A stretch of DNA of 47,041 nt, taken from positions 327,137 through 374,177 of the forward strand of contig NZ_GL831112.1 in NCBI RefSeq assembly GCF_000188295.1, written 5' to 3'. The DNA is from Streptococcus vestibularis ATCC 49124. Its GTDB lineage: Bacteria > Bacillota > Bacilli > Lactobacillales > Streptococcaceae. The translations under genes were made by a program, and so were the position numbers. The notes under the pieces are model-generated. The model saw only the letters and a program-made list of their open reading frames with translations, ran no database searches and had not been told where the DNA came from. Positions 17,380 through 27,397 of the stretch are shown here, piece by piece; the stretch's first letter is position 1; the number at the start of each line of letters is the position of its first letter.

Positions 17380-18180
17380 ATGGCAGAAATTGATTACAGT
17401 CAGGTGACTGGACTTGTTCATTCAACCGAAAGTTTTGGATCTGTAGATGGTCCTGGTATCCGTTTTATTGTTTTCATGCAAGGCTGTAAGATGCGTTGCC
17501 AATATTGTCATAACCCAGATACTTGGGCTATGGAGTCAAATAAGGCTGTTGAACGTACAGTTGAAGATGTCTTAGATGAGGCTCTTCGTTTCCGTCATTT
17601 CTGGGGTGAGCATGGTGGTATCACTGTATCAGGTGGTGAGGCCATGCTTCAGATTGATTTTGTCACTGCCCTCTTTACAGAGGCTAAGAAGCTAGGAATT
17701 CATTGTACGCTTGATACTTGTGGGTTTGTTTACCGTAATACTCCTGAGTATCATGAAGTTGTTGACAAACTTTTGGCTGTGACAGACTTGGTCCTACTTG
17801 ACATCAAAGAGATTGATCCCGAACAACACAAGTTTGTGACTCGTCAACCTAATAAGAATATTTTGGAATTTGCTCAATATCTGTCTGATAAACAAGTTCC
17901 AGTCTGGATTCGCCATGTCTTGGTACCTGGTTTGACAGACTTTGACGAACACTTGGTTAAGCTTGGTGAGTTTGTAAAGACCTTGAAAAATGTCGATAAA
18001 TTTGAAATTCTTCCCTATCATACAATGGGTGAGTTCAAATGGCGTGAGCTCGGTATTCCATATCCTTTGGAAGGGGTTAAACCACCAACTGCAGATCGGG
18101 TTAAAAATGCCAAAGCTCTCATGCACACTGAAACGTATCAAGAGTATAAAAATCGTATCGGTGTCAAAACCTTGGATTGA
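17380..18180 (+). CDS. pflA: Pyruvate formate-lyase activating enzyme
   Basis: Cytosolic radical SAM enzyme (266 aa) that installs the glycyl radical in pyruvate formate-lyase under anaerobic conditions. The iron-sulfur motif CKMRCQYC is near residue 36, preceded by the family hallmark STESFGSVDGPGIRF. The GGEAML SAM-contact segment follows. ATG with an AAGGAGG ribosome site. A TATAAT at 17339-17344 is the likely -10. The pfl gene itself is not in the window, so activation occurs in trans. A terminator follows directly. Confidence 0.93.
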   Translation: MAEIDYSQVTGLVHSTESFGSVDGPGIRFIVFMQGCKMRCQYCHNPDTWAMESNKAVERTVEDVLDEALRFRHFWGEHGGITVSGGEAMLQIDFVTALFTEAKKLGIHCTLDTCGFVYRNTPEYHEVVDKLLAVTDLVLLDIKEIDPEQHKFVTRQPNKNILEFAQYLSDKQVPVWIRHVLVPGLTDFDEHLVKLGEFVKTLKNVDKFEILPYHTMGEFKWRELGIPYPLEGVKPPTADRVKNAKALMHTETYQEYKNRIGVKTLD

Positions 18181-18186
18181 AAAAGA

Positions 18187-18207
18187 AGCTCTTGACAAGG
18201 GCTTTTT
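18187..18207 (+). terminator. Terminator of pflA
   Basis: AGCTCTT / AAGGGCT stem (one G-U pair) with a GAC loop, followed by T-run. It begins 7 bases after the pflA stop. Confidence 0.75.
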
Positions 18208-18249
18208 AACTTTGCTATTATTTAGGGAGCAATAAATAGCAGGTAAATT

Positions 18250-19002
18250 ATGTTTCGTATTTTAAAATTTGATGATGACTTTGTTTATCTCAGTCATCCT
18301 GACGGGCGACTTAAGAAAATAGATCGCACGCTTTTTGATTTTGATATAAAATTAGGAGACCGTATTGACGTCTACCAAGATGGTGACTTGACCGTTGTTA
18401 CTCCGGCAGAAGTTCAAACGGACTTGAGCTTAGAGGGAGATAAATCGGTTAAATCACACCTCTTGCAAGGAATTTTAGATCTTTTCCTTGAGACTCTTAA
18501 TATTCACAACAATCATTTGGGTGACTTGAAGAAGATTTTCACGCAATTATTGATTACACTCTTCATGGCTTGGAGCTTGCTAGGTGTTATTCTGGTTGAG
18601 ATTCTTCTTTTTGCAGAATCGATTATTGTTTTCCTATGGAGACTCTTGGTTCGTCTTATTAAGTGGATGCATATTAAAGACAACACTAAGGTCTTGATTG
18701 ATGAGACGCAAAAACGCCATGCTAAGCGTGAACGTCAGAAAGCTCAAAGACGTGAGCAAGAAAGACGTCGTCAGGAAGAACTTGAAGAACGTGAATATCT
18801 TCGTGAAACAGAACGTCAAAAGGAACTCATGATTGTTGAAGCTAGCCTTAGTCAGGAAGCGGAGCGTGAGAGTCTTTCAACTAGCCTTGCTTTGGAGCAA
18901 GCAGGTGCCTCAAGTCAGTCTGCTAGTGAAGACTTGGCCATAGAAAGTCAGTCAACTTCAGAGTCAGCAGTGATGTCTGAAGCAGCAAAGTCTGAAAAAT
19001 AG
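18250..19002 (+). CDS. Membrane protein with long charged C-terminal helix, unknown function
   Basis: A 250-aa protein I do not recognise by name. Residues 1-55 (MFRILKFDDDFVYLSHPDGRL and on) look like a small beta-rich soluble domain. One long or two short hydrophobic segments span about 95-135. Residues 150-200 are extremely rich in Arg, Glu and Gln and should form a long helix or coiled coil, and the tail is Ser/Ala/Glu-rich and probably disordered. It lies between two terminators as a single gene. The architecture (soluble head, membrane anchor, cytosolic or outer coiled coil) suggests a scaffold. That is inference. Confidence 0.7.
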   Translation: MFRILKFDDDFVYLSHPDGRLKKIDRTLFDFDIKLGDRIDVYQDGDLTVVTPAEVQTDLSLEGDKSVKSHLLQGILDLFLETLNIHNNHLGDLKKIFTQLLITLFMAWSLLGVILVEILLFAESIIVFLWRLLVRLIKWMHIKDNTKVLIDETQKRHAKRERQKAQRREQERRRQEELEEREYLRETERQKELMIVEASLSQEAERESLSTSLALEQAGASSQSASEDLAIESQSTSESAVMSEAAKSEK

Positions 19003-19010
19003 AACAAAAA

Positions 19011-19043
19011 AGAACTGAGAGTTAAAATCTCGGTTCTTTTTTA
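19011..19043. terminator. Bidirectional terminator between the convergent genes ending near 19002 and 19080
   Basis: AGAACTGAGA / TCTCGGTTCT stem (one G-U) with A-run before and T-run after. Confidence 0.85.
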
Positions 19044-19079
19044 TATGAGAAAAGCACCAGAGGTGCTTGTGAGAGGTGA

Positions 19080-19532
19080 CTAAAGTGTTTTTTCAGAGTC
19101 ACGAACAATGAGCAAGTCAACTTTTGCGTGACGGAGAATGTATTCAGAAGATGAACCAATAAGCAAGCGTTCAAAAGTATTGAGACCAGTGGCACCAACC
19201 ATAATAAGGTCAACATTTTCCTTATCAGGGATATCAACAGCCAAAAGGCTTTTAGGATTACCGAACTCAATAACTTTGCGAATCTTGGTTAAACCAGCTT
19301 CTCTGGCTTGACGTTCAAAGTCAGCCAATACAGCTTTAGCTTCGTCTTCTAGTTTTTCATAGATATAAGAGTCGAAAGTCGCAACGCTTTGAAGGGCGCG
19401 TGTATCGATAACGTGTACCAATAGTAACTGAGCATTATTACGTTTTGCAACGTGCACACCTTTAATAAAGGCCAGTTCTGATTCGTAAGAACCGTCGATA
19501 GCTACCATAATACGTTCATATTGTTGAGACAT
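19080..19532 (-). CDS. Universal stress protein, UspA family
   Basis: A 150-aa cytosolic Usp-fold protein. It starts with the usual first strand (RIMVAIDGS) and ends with the ATP-binding G-2x-G-9x-G-S motif (GATG then GSSSEYIL), so it belongs to the nucleotide-binding subgroup. The family is induced by stress and growth arrest; the partner is unknown. GAGGT lies 9 bases upstream of the ATG. It is divergent from alaT. Confidence 0.9.
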   Translation of the reverse strand: MSQQYERIMVAIDGSYESELAFIKGVHVAKRNNAQLLLVHVIDTRALQSVATFDSYIYEKLEDEAKAVLADFERQAREAGLTKIRKVIEFGNPKSLLAVDIPDKENVDLIMVGATGLNTFERLLIGSSSEYILRHAKVDLLIVRDSEKTL

Positions 19533-19675
19533 AAGCTCTACCTCCTATCTTTAGCTTTATTATACTCCTTTAATCTAAAAAATGAAAGCGTTGTTATAGA
19601 TTTTCTGAAATCTTTTTTTGACTGCTTACTTTAGGATGCTCTTGGTAATGTGAAGATTTCAGTATTATCTAAAAA

Positions 19676-19704
19676 TTGAAGATTGCTTGAAAAAGAGGTA
19701 TAAT
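19676..19704 (+). promoter_or_regulatory. Promoter upstream of alaT
   Basis: TTGAAG (19676-19681), a 17-base spacer and TATAAT (19699-19704). Predicted start near 19711, about 185 bases before the alaT ATG. Confidence 0.7.
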
Positions 19705-19710
19705 ACAATC

Positions 19711-19851
19711 TGTTATTAGCTTCGTAAGAAACATGATAATTAAAAAAGAGGAAGACAAGTCTTCAGAAATGATACCAAATGAAATGGCCGAGCCTAAAGT
19801 TGGTGTCAATAAAAGTGGAAATCTCCATCAGGTGTTGAATTTTTTTATTTT
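19711..19851 (+). ncRNA. Candidate small RNA or long leader between usp and alaT
   Basis: From the promoter at 19676-19704 to a T-rich tract at 19840-19851 there are about 140 bases without a good ORF. A perfect GAAGA/TCTTC hairpin lies at 19751-19764, and TGGA/TCCA plus TCAA/TTGA pairings precede the T-tract. Proximity to usp recalls the lactic-acid-bacterial Lacto-usp/6S-like RNAs, but I cannot confirm that by eye, and the usp gene reads the other way. Alternatively it is the 5' untranslated leader of alaT. Confidence 0.35.
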
Positions 19852-19895
19852 CTACTAGATGTATCTGCTTTAGTATCTTTTGAAAGGATTAACTT

Positions 19896-21110
19896 ATGAA
19901 AACATTTGATAAATCATCAAAGTTGGAACACGTTGCCTATGATATTCGTGGTCCAGTTTTGGATGAGGCCAACCGTATGATTGCCAACGGTGAAAAAATT
20001 CTCCGTCTTAATACAGGAAATCCTGCGGAATTTGGTTTTACAGCACCAGATGAAGTCATTCGTGATTTAATTATGAATGTTCGTAACAGTGAAGGGTATT
20101 CGGATAGTAAAGGGATTTTCTCAGCTCGTAAGGCGATTATGCAGTATTGCCAGCTAAAGGGATTCCCAAATGTAGATATTGATGATATTTATATTGGTAA
20201 TGGTGTTTCAGAAATGATTTCCATGTCTATGCAGGCCTTGCTTGATGATGGAGATGAGGTTTTGGTCCCAATGCCAGACTATCCTCTTTGGACTGCCTGT
20301 GTCAGTCTAGCTGGCGGTAACGCTGTGCACTATGTCTGTGATGAAAAATCTAACTGGTATCCAGACATTGATGATATCAAATCAAAGATTACATCAAATA
20401 CTAAGGCTATTGTTATCATCAATCCGAATAACCCTACAGGTGCTCTTTACCCTAAAGATGTTCTTGAACAGATTGTTGATATTGCACGCCAAAATGACTT
20501 GATTATCTTTGCGGATGAGATTTATGACCGCTTGGTTATGGATGGTAAGAAGCACATTGCTATTGCAAGTCTTGCACCAGACGTTTTCTGTGTATCTATG
20601 AATGGTCTTTCTAAATCTCACCGTATTTGTGGTTTCCGTGTGGGTTGGATGGTTCTTTCTGGGCCTAAGAAGAATGTTCGGGGCTATATTGAAGGGCTTA
20701 ATATGTTGTCTAATATGCGCCTTTGTTCTAATGTGCTCTCTCAACACGTAATTCAGACTTCGCTTGGTGGTTACCAATCTGTTGATGAGCTCCTGATTCC
20801 TGGTGGTCGTATTTATGAACAACGTGAGTTTATTACAAACACAGTAAATGATATTCCAGGACTTACAGCTGTTAAGCCAGATGCAGGTCTTTACATTTTC
20901 CCTAAGATTGACCGTAACATGTATGATATTGACGATGATGAAGAGTTCTGTCTTCGTCTCTTGAAGAAGGAAAAAGTCCTCTTGGTTCCAGGAAAAGGCT
21001 TTAACTGGAATGAACCGGACCACTTCCGTATTGTCTACCTTCCTCGTGTGGAAGAATTGGCTGATCTTGGAAATAAAATCGAACGTGTTTTGTCATATTA
21101 CAAGCGCTAA
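19896..21110 (+). CDS. alaT: Pyridoxal-phosphate aminotransferase, alanine/aspartate type
   Basis: A class I/II aminotransferase of 404 aa. The PLP-binding lysine is K240 in GLSKSHRICGFRVGW. NPNNPTGA and the DEIYD segment for cofactor contact precede it. Streptococcal and B. subtilis relatives are called AlaT (glutamate-pyruvate transaminase); an aspartate aminotransferase activity cannot be excluded. AAAGGA lies before the ATG. It sits directly upstream of codY, with a terminator between, so they are separate transcripts. Confidence 0.85.
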   Translation: MKTFDKSSKLEHVAYDIRGPVLDEANRMIANGEKILRLNTGNPAEFGFTAPDEVIRDLIMNVRNSEGYSDSKGIFSARKAIMQYCQLKGFPNVDIDDIYIGNGVSEMISMSMQALLDDGDEVLVPMPDYPLWTACVSLAGGNAVHYVCDEKSNWYPDIDDIKSKITSNTKAIVIINPNNPTGALYPKDVLEQIVDIARQNDLIIFADEIYDRLVMDGKKHIAIASLAPDVFCVSMNGLSKSHRICGFRVGWMVLSGPKKNVRGYIEGLNMLSNMRLCSNVLSQHVIQTSLGGYQSVDELLIPGGRIYEQREFITNTVNDIPGLTAVKPDAGLYIFPKIDRNMYDIDDDEEFCLRLLKKEKVLLVPGKGFNWNEPDHFRIVYLPRVEELADLGNKIERVLSYYKR

Positions 21111-21123
21111 ATTCGTGAAAACT

Positions 21124-21148
21124 GGACAAAAAGGCTTGTCCGTTTTTT
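21124..21148 (+). terminator. Terminator of alaT
   Basis: GGACAA / TTGTCC stem with AAAGGC loop, followed by G and six T. Confidence 0.85.
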
Positions 21149-21236
21149 ATCTTGCTTAAAAAGGAGTCGTTTTTACCTAAAATCCGAACGTTTTCCTTGA
21201 AAAAGACATAATATAATGAATAGTAGAATAATAAAT

Positions 21237-21251
21237 AATTTTCAGACAATT
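21237..21251 (+). promoter_or_regulatory. CodY box upstream of codY
   Basis: AATTTTCAGACAATT agrees with the CodY consensus AATTTTCWGAAAATT at 14 of 15 positions. It ends two bases before the -35 of the codY promoter, which fits autoregulation by CodY. Confidence 0.75.
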
Positions 21252-21253
21252 GT

Positions 21254-21283
21254 TTGCAATTTTTAGGTCAGGTATGCTATAAT
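21254..21283 (+). promoter_or_regulatory. codY promoter
   Basis: TTGCAA (21254-21259), an 18-base spacer and TGCTATAAT, a perfect extended -10 (TATAAT 21278-21283). It leaves a leader of about 80 bases. Confidence 0.7.
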
Positions 21284-21368
21284 GATAGGGCTAGCGGGTC
21301 TTAACGGATATGCTTGGTACAGGACCTGAGATTATTAAGATTATAAATAGAAAGTGAAGACAATAAAA

Positions 21369-22154
21369 ATGGCAAATTTGCTGGCTAAAACACGTAAAAT
21401 TACTTCTATCTTGCAACGCTCAGTAGATAGCTTGGAAGGAGATCTTCCATACAACAACATGGCTGCTCAGTTGGCAGATATTATTGATTGTAATGCTGCT
21501 ATCGTAAATGGTGGTGGTGCTCTCCTTGGTTTTGCTATGAAATACAAAACCAATACTGACCGTGTGGAAGAGTTTTTTGAAGCGAAACAACTTCCAGAGG
21601 AATACACACGTGGTATTAGCCGTGTTTATGATACTCAAGAAAATATCGGTATTGACAGTGACTTGACCATCTTCCCAGTGGAATCAAAAGATGATTTTCC
21701 AGACGGTTTAACGACAATTGCACCAATCTATGGTGGTGGTATGCGTCTTGGTTCTTTCATTATTTGGCGTAACGACCATGATTTTGTGGACGACGACCTT
21801 ATCTTGGTTGAGATTGCATCTACAGTAGTTGGTTTGCAATTGTTGAATCTTCAAACAGAAAACTTGGAAGAAACGATTCGTAAACAAACAGCTATTAATA
21901 TGGCTATTAACACCTTGTCTTACTCAGAAATCAAGGCAGTTTCAGCTATTTTGAATGAGTTGGACGGTTTAGAAGGTCGTTTGACAGCCTCTGTTATCGC
22001 GGACCGTATCGGAATCACTCGTTCTGTTATTGTTAATGCTCTTCGTAAATTAGAATCAGCTGGTATTATTGAAAGTCGTTCGCTTGGTATGAAAGGAACT
22101 TATCTTAAAGTCCTTAACGAAGGTATCTACGACAAATTGAAAGAATACGAATAA
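21369..22154 (+). CDS. codY: GTP-sensing global transcriptional regulator CodY
   Basis: Global repressor of amino-acid uptake and synthesis genes, activated by branched-chain amino acids. An N-terminal GAF ligand domain (about residues 1-155) is followed by a linker and a C-terminal winged helix-turn-helix (about 200-255, with [23 protein letters not shown]). I chose ATG 21369, giving the canonical N-terminus ([10 protein letters not shown]) and exactly 261 aa. A GTG 15 bases upstream is in frame but lengthens the protein beyond the family. The ribosome site is weak. Confidence 0.95.
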   Translation: MANLLAKTRKITSILQRSVDSLEGDLPYNNMAAQLADIIDCNAAIVNGGGALLGFAMKYKTNTDRVEEFFEAKQLPEEYTRGISRVYDTQENIGIDSDLTIFPVESKDDFPDGLTTIAPIYGGGMRLGSFIIWRNDHDFVDDDLILVEIASTVVGLQLLNLQTENLEETIRKQTAINMAINTLSYSEIKAVSAILNELDGLEGRLTASVIADRIGITRSVIVNALRKLESAGIIESRSLGMKGTYLKVLNEGIYDKLKEYE

Positions 22155-22215
22155 AACATTGAATAGAAGTGAGGTAGGCTGAGGTCGCCGCACTTTTTTA
22201 AAAGGAGAAGGTTTT

Positions 22216-22767
22216 ATGACCAAGGCATTGATTTCAATTGATTACTCTTATGATTTTGTGGCAGATGATGGGAAGTTGACGGCTGGTAAGCCTGCCCAAG
22301 CCATTGAAGATCGTATTGCTCAGGTAACGCAAGAAGCTTATGACAATGGAGATTATATCTTTGTTGCCATGGACCGACATGATGAGGGGGATACTTTCCA
22401 TCCTGAGACTAAACTCTTTCCGCCTCACAATATTGCAGGGACAGACGGACGAGAACTTTATGGTAAGTTAGCTGGTGTATATGATGCCATCAAGGATGAC
22501 AATCGTGTCTTTTGGATGGACAAACGTCACTATTCGGCTTTTTCAGGAACAGATTTGGATATTCGTTTGCGTGAGCGTCGTGTGACGACAGTTGTTTTGA
22601 CGGGAGTTTTAACGGATATTTGTGTGTTACATACGGCTATTGATGCTTATAATTTGGGCTATGATATCGAGGTGGTAGAGAGTGCAACAGCCTCCTTGAC
22701 ACCTGAAGCACATGACTTTGCTATTGGGCATTTAAAAAATGTTCTTGGAGCAACAATTGTAGAGTAA
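22216..22767 (+). CDS. pncA: Nicotinamidase / isochorismatase-family hydrolase
   Basis: A 183-aa cysteine hydrolase. The catalytic triad is visible as D9 (SIDYSYDF), K103 (MDKRHYSAF) and C136 (LTDICVLHTA). A DRHDEGDTFHPE segment provides the metal-binding residues expected of nicotinamidase, which hydrolyses nicotinamide to nicotinate for NAD salvage. It follows codY by 61 bases with an AAAAGGAGAAGG ribosome site; only a weak hairpin and T-run lie between, so partial cotranscription with codY is possible. Confidence 0.82.
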   Translation: MTKALISIDYSYDFVADDGKLTAGKPAQAIEDRIAQVTQEAYDNGDYIFVAMDRHDEGDTFHPETKLFPPHNIAGTDGRELYGKLAGVYDAIKDDNRVFWMDKRHYSAFSGTDLDIRLRERRVTTVVLTGVLTDICVLHTAIDAYNLGYDIEVVESATASLTPEAHDFAIGHLKNVLGATIVE

Positions 22768-22791
22768 GAGTTGGTTCTTACTCTTTTTTTG
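22761..22791 (+). terminator. Terminator of pncA
   Basis: AGAGTAAGA / TCTTACTCT perfect 9-bp stem followed by seven T. The stem includes the pncA stop codon. Confidence 0.88.
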
Positions 22792-22892
22792 ATAATTGTA
22801 ATAATGGTAAGAGGATTGAAATTCAGTTCGTATCAAATGTAGGAGTAAGTCCTACTCTCAATTCTTTGTCTAAAATCATAGGATAGTATCAG

Positions 22893-24412
<1,520 letters not shown>

Positions 24413-24420
24413 GGTATGAG

Positions 24421-24463
24421 TCTCGACCCATGACACTATGAGTTGAGAGGTGTTTGGTTTTTT
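24421..24463 (+). terminator. Terminator of the first glucosidase gene
   Basis: TCTCGAC / GTTGAGA stem (one G-U) followed, after nine bases, by a run of six T. Confidence 0.6.
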
Positions 24464-24535
24464 AAGCCATATGTTAGTCTGAATCCTATTTTATGCAATT
24501 AACGAGCACTAAGAGAAAATTGATCTCCATTTAAA

Positions 24536-24559
24536 GTCAGCCTTAGGGTTGGCTTTTTT
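24536..24559 (+). terminator. Second hairpin terminator before the glycosyltransferase relic
   Basis: GTCAGCC / GGTTGGC stem (two G-U) with TTAG loop and six T. It ends no intact gene, so it may be left over from a deleted one. Confidence 0.65.
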
Positions 24560-24627
24560 GTAAGGAATAGAGATTGTAATGTTTTCTAAAAAATGATATT
24601 TTTATTAGAGTTTGAGAGGGAGAAAAC

Positions 24628-25000
24628 ATGGGTAAAAAATCAGTTGTATTTGTATCTGAGCTATCCTGTATGGAAAAATTAGAGGTAGCTCTTAAATCTT
24701 TGTGTGTACACCAAGGGTAGTGGAAAATTTATGTGCTAAATGAGAATTTACCAACAGAATGGTTTACGCTGATGAATCGTCGTTTAGAGGCTATTGATTC
24801 TGAAATTCTTAATTGTCGTGTGTCTGCAGAAAGCTTTAAACATTTTTCGCTTCCAAGTGCGCATATTCATTATGCGACTTTTTTCCGTTATGCGATTCCT
24901 GAGTTTGTTCAAGAAGATCGTGTTCTCTATTTGGATTGTGATATGATTTTTACGCAGGATTTGTCACCACTTTTTGGAGTGAATCTGGGCGGATTTAGCT
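24628..25000 (+). pseudogene. N-terminal fragment of a GT8-family glycosyltransferase
   Basis: ATG 24628 behind GAGGGAG gives MGKKSVVFVSELSCMEKLEVALKS-like sequence, with an in-frame TAG at 24718. The same frame continues after it (VLNENLPTEWFTLMNRRLEA and so on) through the GT8 metal-binding DCDM motif at about residue 107, then loses homology near 25000 where another glycosyltransferase fragment begins. The family transfers sugars from nucleotide donors. In streptococci such GT8 genes accompany serine-rich-repeat adhesins. It is broken by the stop and by the truncation. Confidence 0.75.
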
Positions 25001-25489
25001 ATAAGAGCCGTTGCCCTTGCCCATCAAAAAGAACCTAATCTTCGCTTTGACATCTACGGTAAAGGTGGGGAGCAAGAGAATCTACAAGATCTGATTAATA
25101 CTCTTGGGGCAAATGATTACATTCAACTTAGAGGACATGCGGATTTGCGTGACGTCTACCCACAGTATTAACTTTATGTCACTACCTCTCAGTGGGAGAC
25201 CTTTGGTTTGACTCTGATGGAAGCGGTAGGAGCAGGTTTAGCCCTGGTTGGTTTTGATGCCCGTTACGGTAATCCAACCTTCATCAAAGATGGTGAGAAT
25301 GGCTATCTGGTTCCTTATAGCGAGACTATGGATGAAGACCTACTTGTTTCTCAGATGGCGGACAAAATTGTATTTGCCTTAGAGAGTGATCTTGAGTCTA
25401 TACATCAAATCTCATACGACCTGGCAAAACAGTATTTGAAACCAGAAATCCTAGAGGCTTGGAGAAAGCTCTTGATAGCCATACGATAG
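25000..25489 (+). pseudogene. C-terminal fragment of a GtfA-like (GT4) glycosyltransferase
   Basis: The frame beginning AIRAVALAHQKEPNLRFDIYG at about 25000 contains an in-frame TAA at 25169-25171 (after DVYPQY). It continues with TTSQWETFGLTLMEAVGAG and GNPTFIKDGENGYL to a TAG at 25487-25489. This is the donor-binding half of the GtfA family, which starts O-glycosylation of serine-rich-repeat adhesins with GtfB. The N-terminal half is missing and the fragment abuts the GT8 fragment in another frame. It is a deletion scar. Confidence 0.75.
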
Positions 25490-25518
25490 GTGTTTTGAAA
25501 AAGCTCTATCTCTGTAAA

Positions 25519-25551
25519 CTGTAGTGATAAAAAAGTTACTACAGTTTTTTT
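25519..25551 (+). terminator. Terminator after the glycosyltransferase relic
   Basis: CTGTAGTGA / TTACTACAG stem (one G-U) followed by seven T. Confidence 0.8.
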
Positions 25552-25578
25552 ATCCTCCAAGCAAAATAGGCTAAATTA

Positions 25579-25587
25579 TGATAAAAT
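25579..25587 (+). promoter_or_regulatory. Extended -10 promoter of gatCAB
   Basis: TGATAAAAT, an extended -10 with one mismatch, 42 bases before the gatC ATG. Confidence 0.5.
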
Positions 25588-25628
25588 AGAAGGTATTGAA
25601 AAATCATCATTTCACGAAAGGAAGCAAG

Positions 25629-25931
25629 ATGAAAATTACGCAAGAAGAGGTAACCCACGTTGCCAATCTTTCAAAATTGAAATTCTCTCCAGAAGAGACA
25701 GCTGAGTTTGCGACAACCTTGTCTAAAATTGTCGACATGGTGGAATTGTTGGAAGAAGTGGACACAACAGGTGTTGCCCCAACAACGACCATGGCTGATC
25801 GCAAGACCGTATTGCGTCCGGATGTTGCTGAAAAAGGGACAGACCGTGACCGCTTGTTTAAAAATGTACCTGAAAAAGATAACTATTACATTAAGGTACC
25901 AGCTATCCTAGAAGATGGAGGAGATGCCTAA
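25629..25931 (+). CDS. gatC: Aspartyl/glutamyl-tRNA amidotransferase subunit C
   Basis: Small subunit (100 aa) of the GatCAB enzyme, which amidates misacylated Glu-tRNA(Gln) and Asp-tRNA(Asn). It wraps around GatA and stabilises the complex. It begins [20 protein letters not shown], the family N-terminus; I chose ATG 25629 with AAAGGA upstream over a TTG 33 bases earlier. The stop overlaps the gatA start by one base. Confidence 0.95.
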   Translation: MKITQEEVTHVANLSKLKFSPEETAEFATTLSKIVDMVELLEEVDTTGVAPTTTMADRKTVLRPDVAEKGTDRDRLFKNVPEKDNYYIKVPAILEDGGDA

Positions 25932-27397
25932 TGTCATTCAACAATAAAACCATTGAAGAGTTGCACGACCTCCTTGTCTCTAAGGAAATTTCGGCAACTG
26001 AATTGACACAAGCGACGCTTGATGATATCAAGGAGCGTGAAGAAGCAGTCAATGCCTTTGTAACGGTGGCCGAAGAAACTGCTCTTGCGCAAGCTAAGGC
26101 TATTGATGAAAAAGGGATCGATGCAGATAACCTTCTGTCAGGGATTCCACTCGCTGTCAAAGACAATATCTCAACAGATGGCATTTTGACAACTGCGGCT
26201 TCAAAAATGCTCTATAACTACGAGCCAATCTTTGATGCGACAGCTGTTGCCAATGCAAAAGCCAAAGATATGATTGTCATCGGGAAGACCAACATGGATG
26301 AATTTGCCATGGGTGGATCTGGTGAAACATCTTACTATGGAGCGACTAAAAATGCATGGGACCACAGCAAGGTGCCTGGTGGATCTTCTAGTGGTTCAGC
26401 AGCTTCTGTAGCTTCAGGGCAAGTCCGTTTGTCCCTTGGTTCAGATACAGGTGGTTCCATCCGTCAACCGGCTGCTTTTAACGGGATTGTTGGTCTCAAA
26501 CCAACTTATGGAACGGTTTCACGTTTTGGTCTCATTGCCTTTGGTAGCTCACTTGACCAAATTGGTACTTTCTCACCAACGGTTAAGGAAAATGCACAAT
26601 TGCTCAATGTCATTGCCAGTGAAGATGCCAAGGATTCAACTTCAGCGCCTGTTCGTGTAGCAGACTTTACTTCTAAGATTGGTCAGGACATTAAAGGCAT
26701 GAAGATTGCCCTTCCGAAGGAATACCTCGGTGAAGGGATTGATCCAGAAGTCAAAGAAACTATCCTTAATGCGGCGAAACATTTTGAAAAATTGGGAGCA
26801 ACTGTTGAAGAAGTCAGCTTGCCACACTCTAAATACGGTGTTGCCGTTTACTATATCATCGCTTCTTCAGAAGCGTCTTCAAACTTGCAACGTTTCGACG
26901 GTATTCGCTATGGTTTCCGTGCAGAAGATGCTAAAAACTTGGATGATATCTACGTGAACACTCGTAGTCAAGGCTTTGGCAATGAGGTCAAACGCCGTAT
27001 CATGCTTGGGACCTTTAGTTTGTCATCTGGTTACTACGATGCTTACTACAAGAAAGCAGGACAAGTTCGTACCCTCATTATCCAAGACTTTGAAAAAGTC
27101 TTTGCGGATTACGACCTCATCCTTGGTCCTACAGCTCCAAGCGTGGCTTTTGATTTGGATTCGCTCAACCATGATCCGGTTGCCATGTACTTGGCTGACC
27201 TCTTGACTATCCCAGTCAACTTGGCAGGTCTTCCAGGAATTTCGATTCCTGCAGGTTTTGCTCAAGGTCTTCCAGTTGGTTTGCAGTTGATTGGTCCTAA
27301 GTATTCTGAAGAAACCATTTACCAAGCTGCAGCTGCCTTTGAAGCAACAACGGATTACCACAAGCAACAACCCCTAATTTTCGGAGGTGACAATTAA
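25931..27397 (+). CDS. gatA: Aspartyl/glutamyl-tRNA amidotransferase subunit A
   Basis: Amidase-signature subunit (488 aa) that releases ammonia from glutamine for the amidotransfer on GatB. The Ser-cisSer-Lys triad is complete: K77 (AVKDNI), S152 (GGSSSGSAA) and S176 (DTGGSIRQP). The gene overlaps gatC and gatB by one base each (TAATG), so the three are translationally coupled and made in step. Confidence 0.97.
   Translation: MSFNNKTIEELHDLLVSKEISATELTQATLDDIKEREEAVNAFVTVAEETALAQAKAIDEKGIDADNLLSGIPLAVKDNISTDGILTTAASKMLYNYEPIFDATAVANAKAKDMIVIGKTNMDEFAMGGSGETSYYGATKNAWDHSKVPGGSSSGSAASVASGQVRLSLGSDTGGSIRQPAAFNGIVGLKPTYGTVSRFGLIAFGSSLDQIGTFSPTVKENAQLLNVIASEDAKDSTSAPVRVADFTSKIGQDIKGMKIALPKEYLGEGIDPEVKETILNAAKHFEKLGATVEEVSLPHSKYGVAVYYIIASSEASSNLQRFDGIRYGFRAEDAKNLDDIYVNTRSQGFGNEVKRRIMLGTFSLSSGYYDAYYKKAGQVRTLIIQDFEKVFADYDLILGPTAPSVAFDLDSLNHDPVAMYLADLLTIPVNLAGLPGISIPAGFAQGLPVGLQLIGPKYSEETIYQAAAAFEATTDYHKQQPLIFGGDN

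Noticed and set aside
22839..22855. GTAGGA/TCCTAC hairpin upstream of the first glucosidase
   Set aside because: Six base pairs without a T-run or similarity to the other cel upstream regions; too little to call an operator or terminator.
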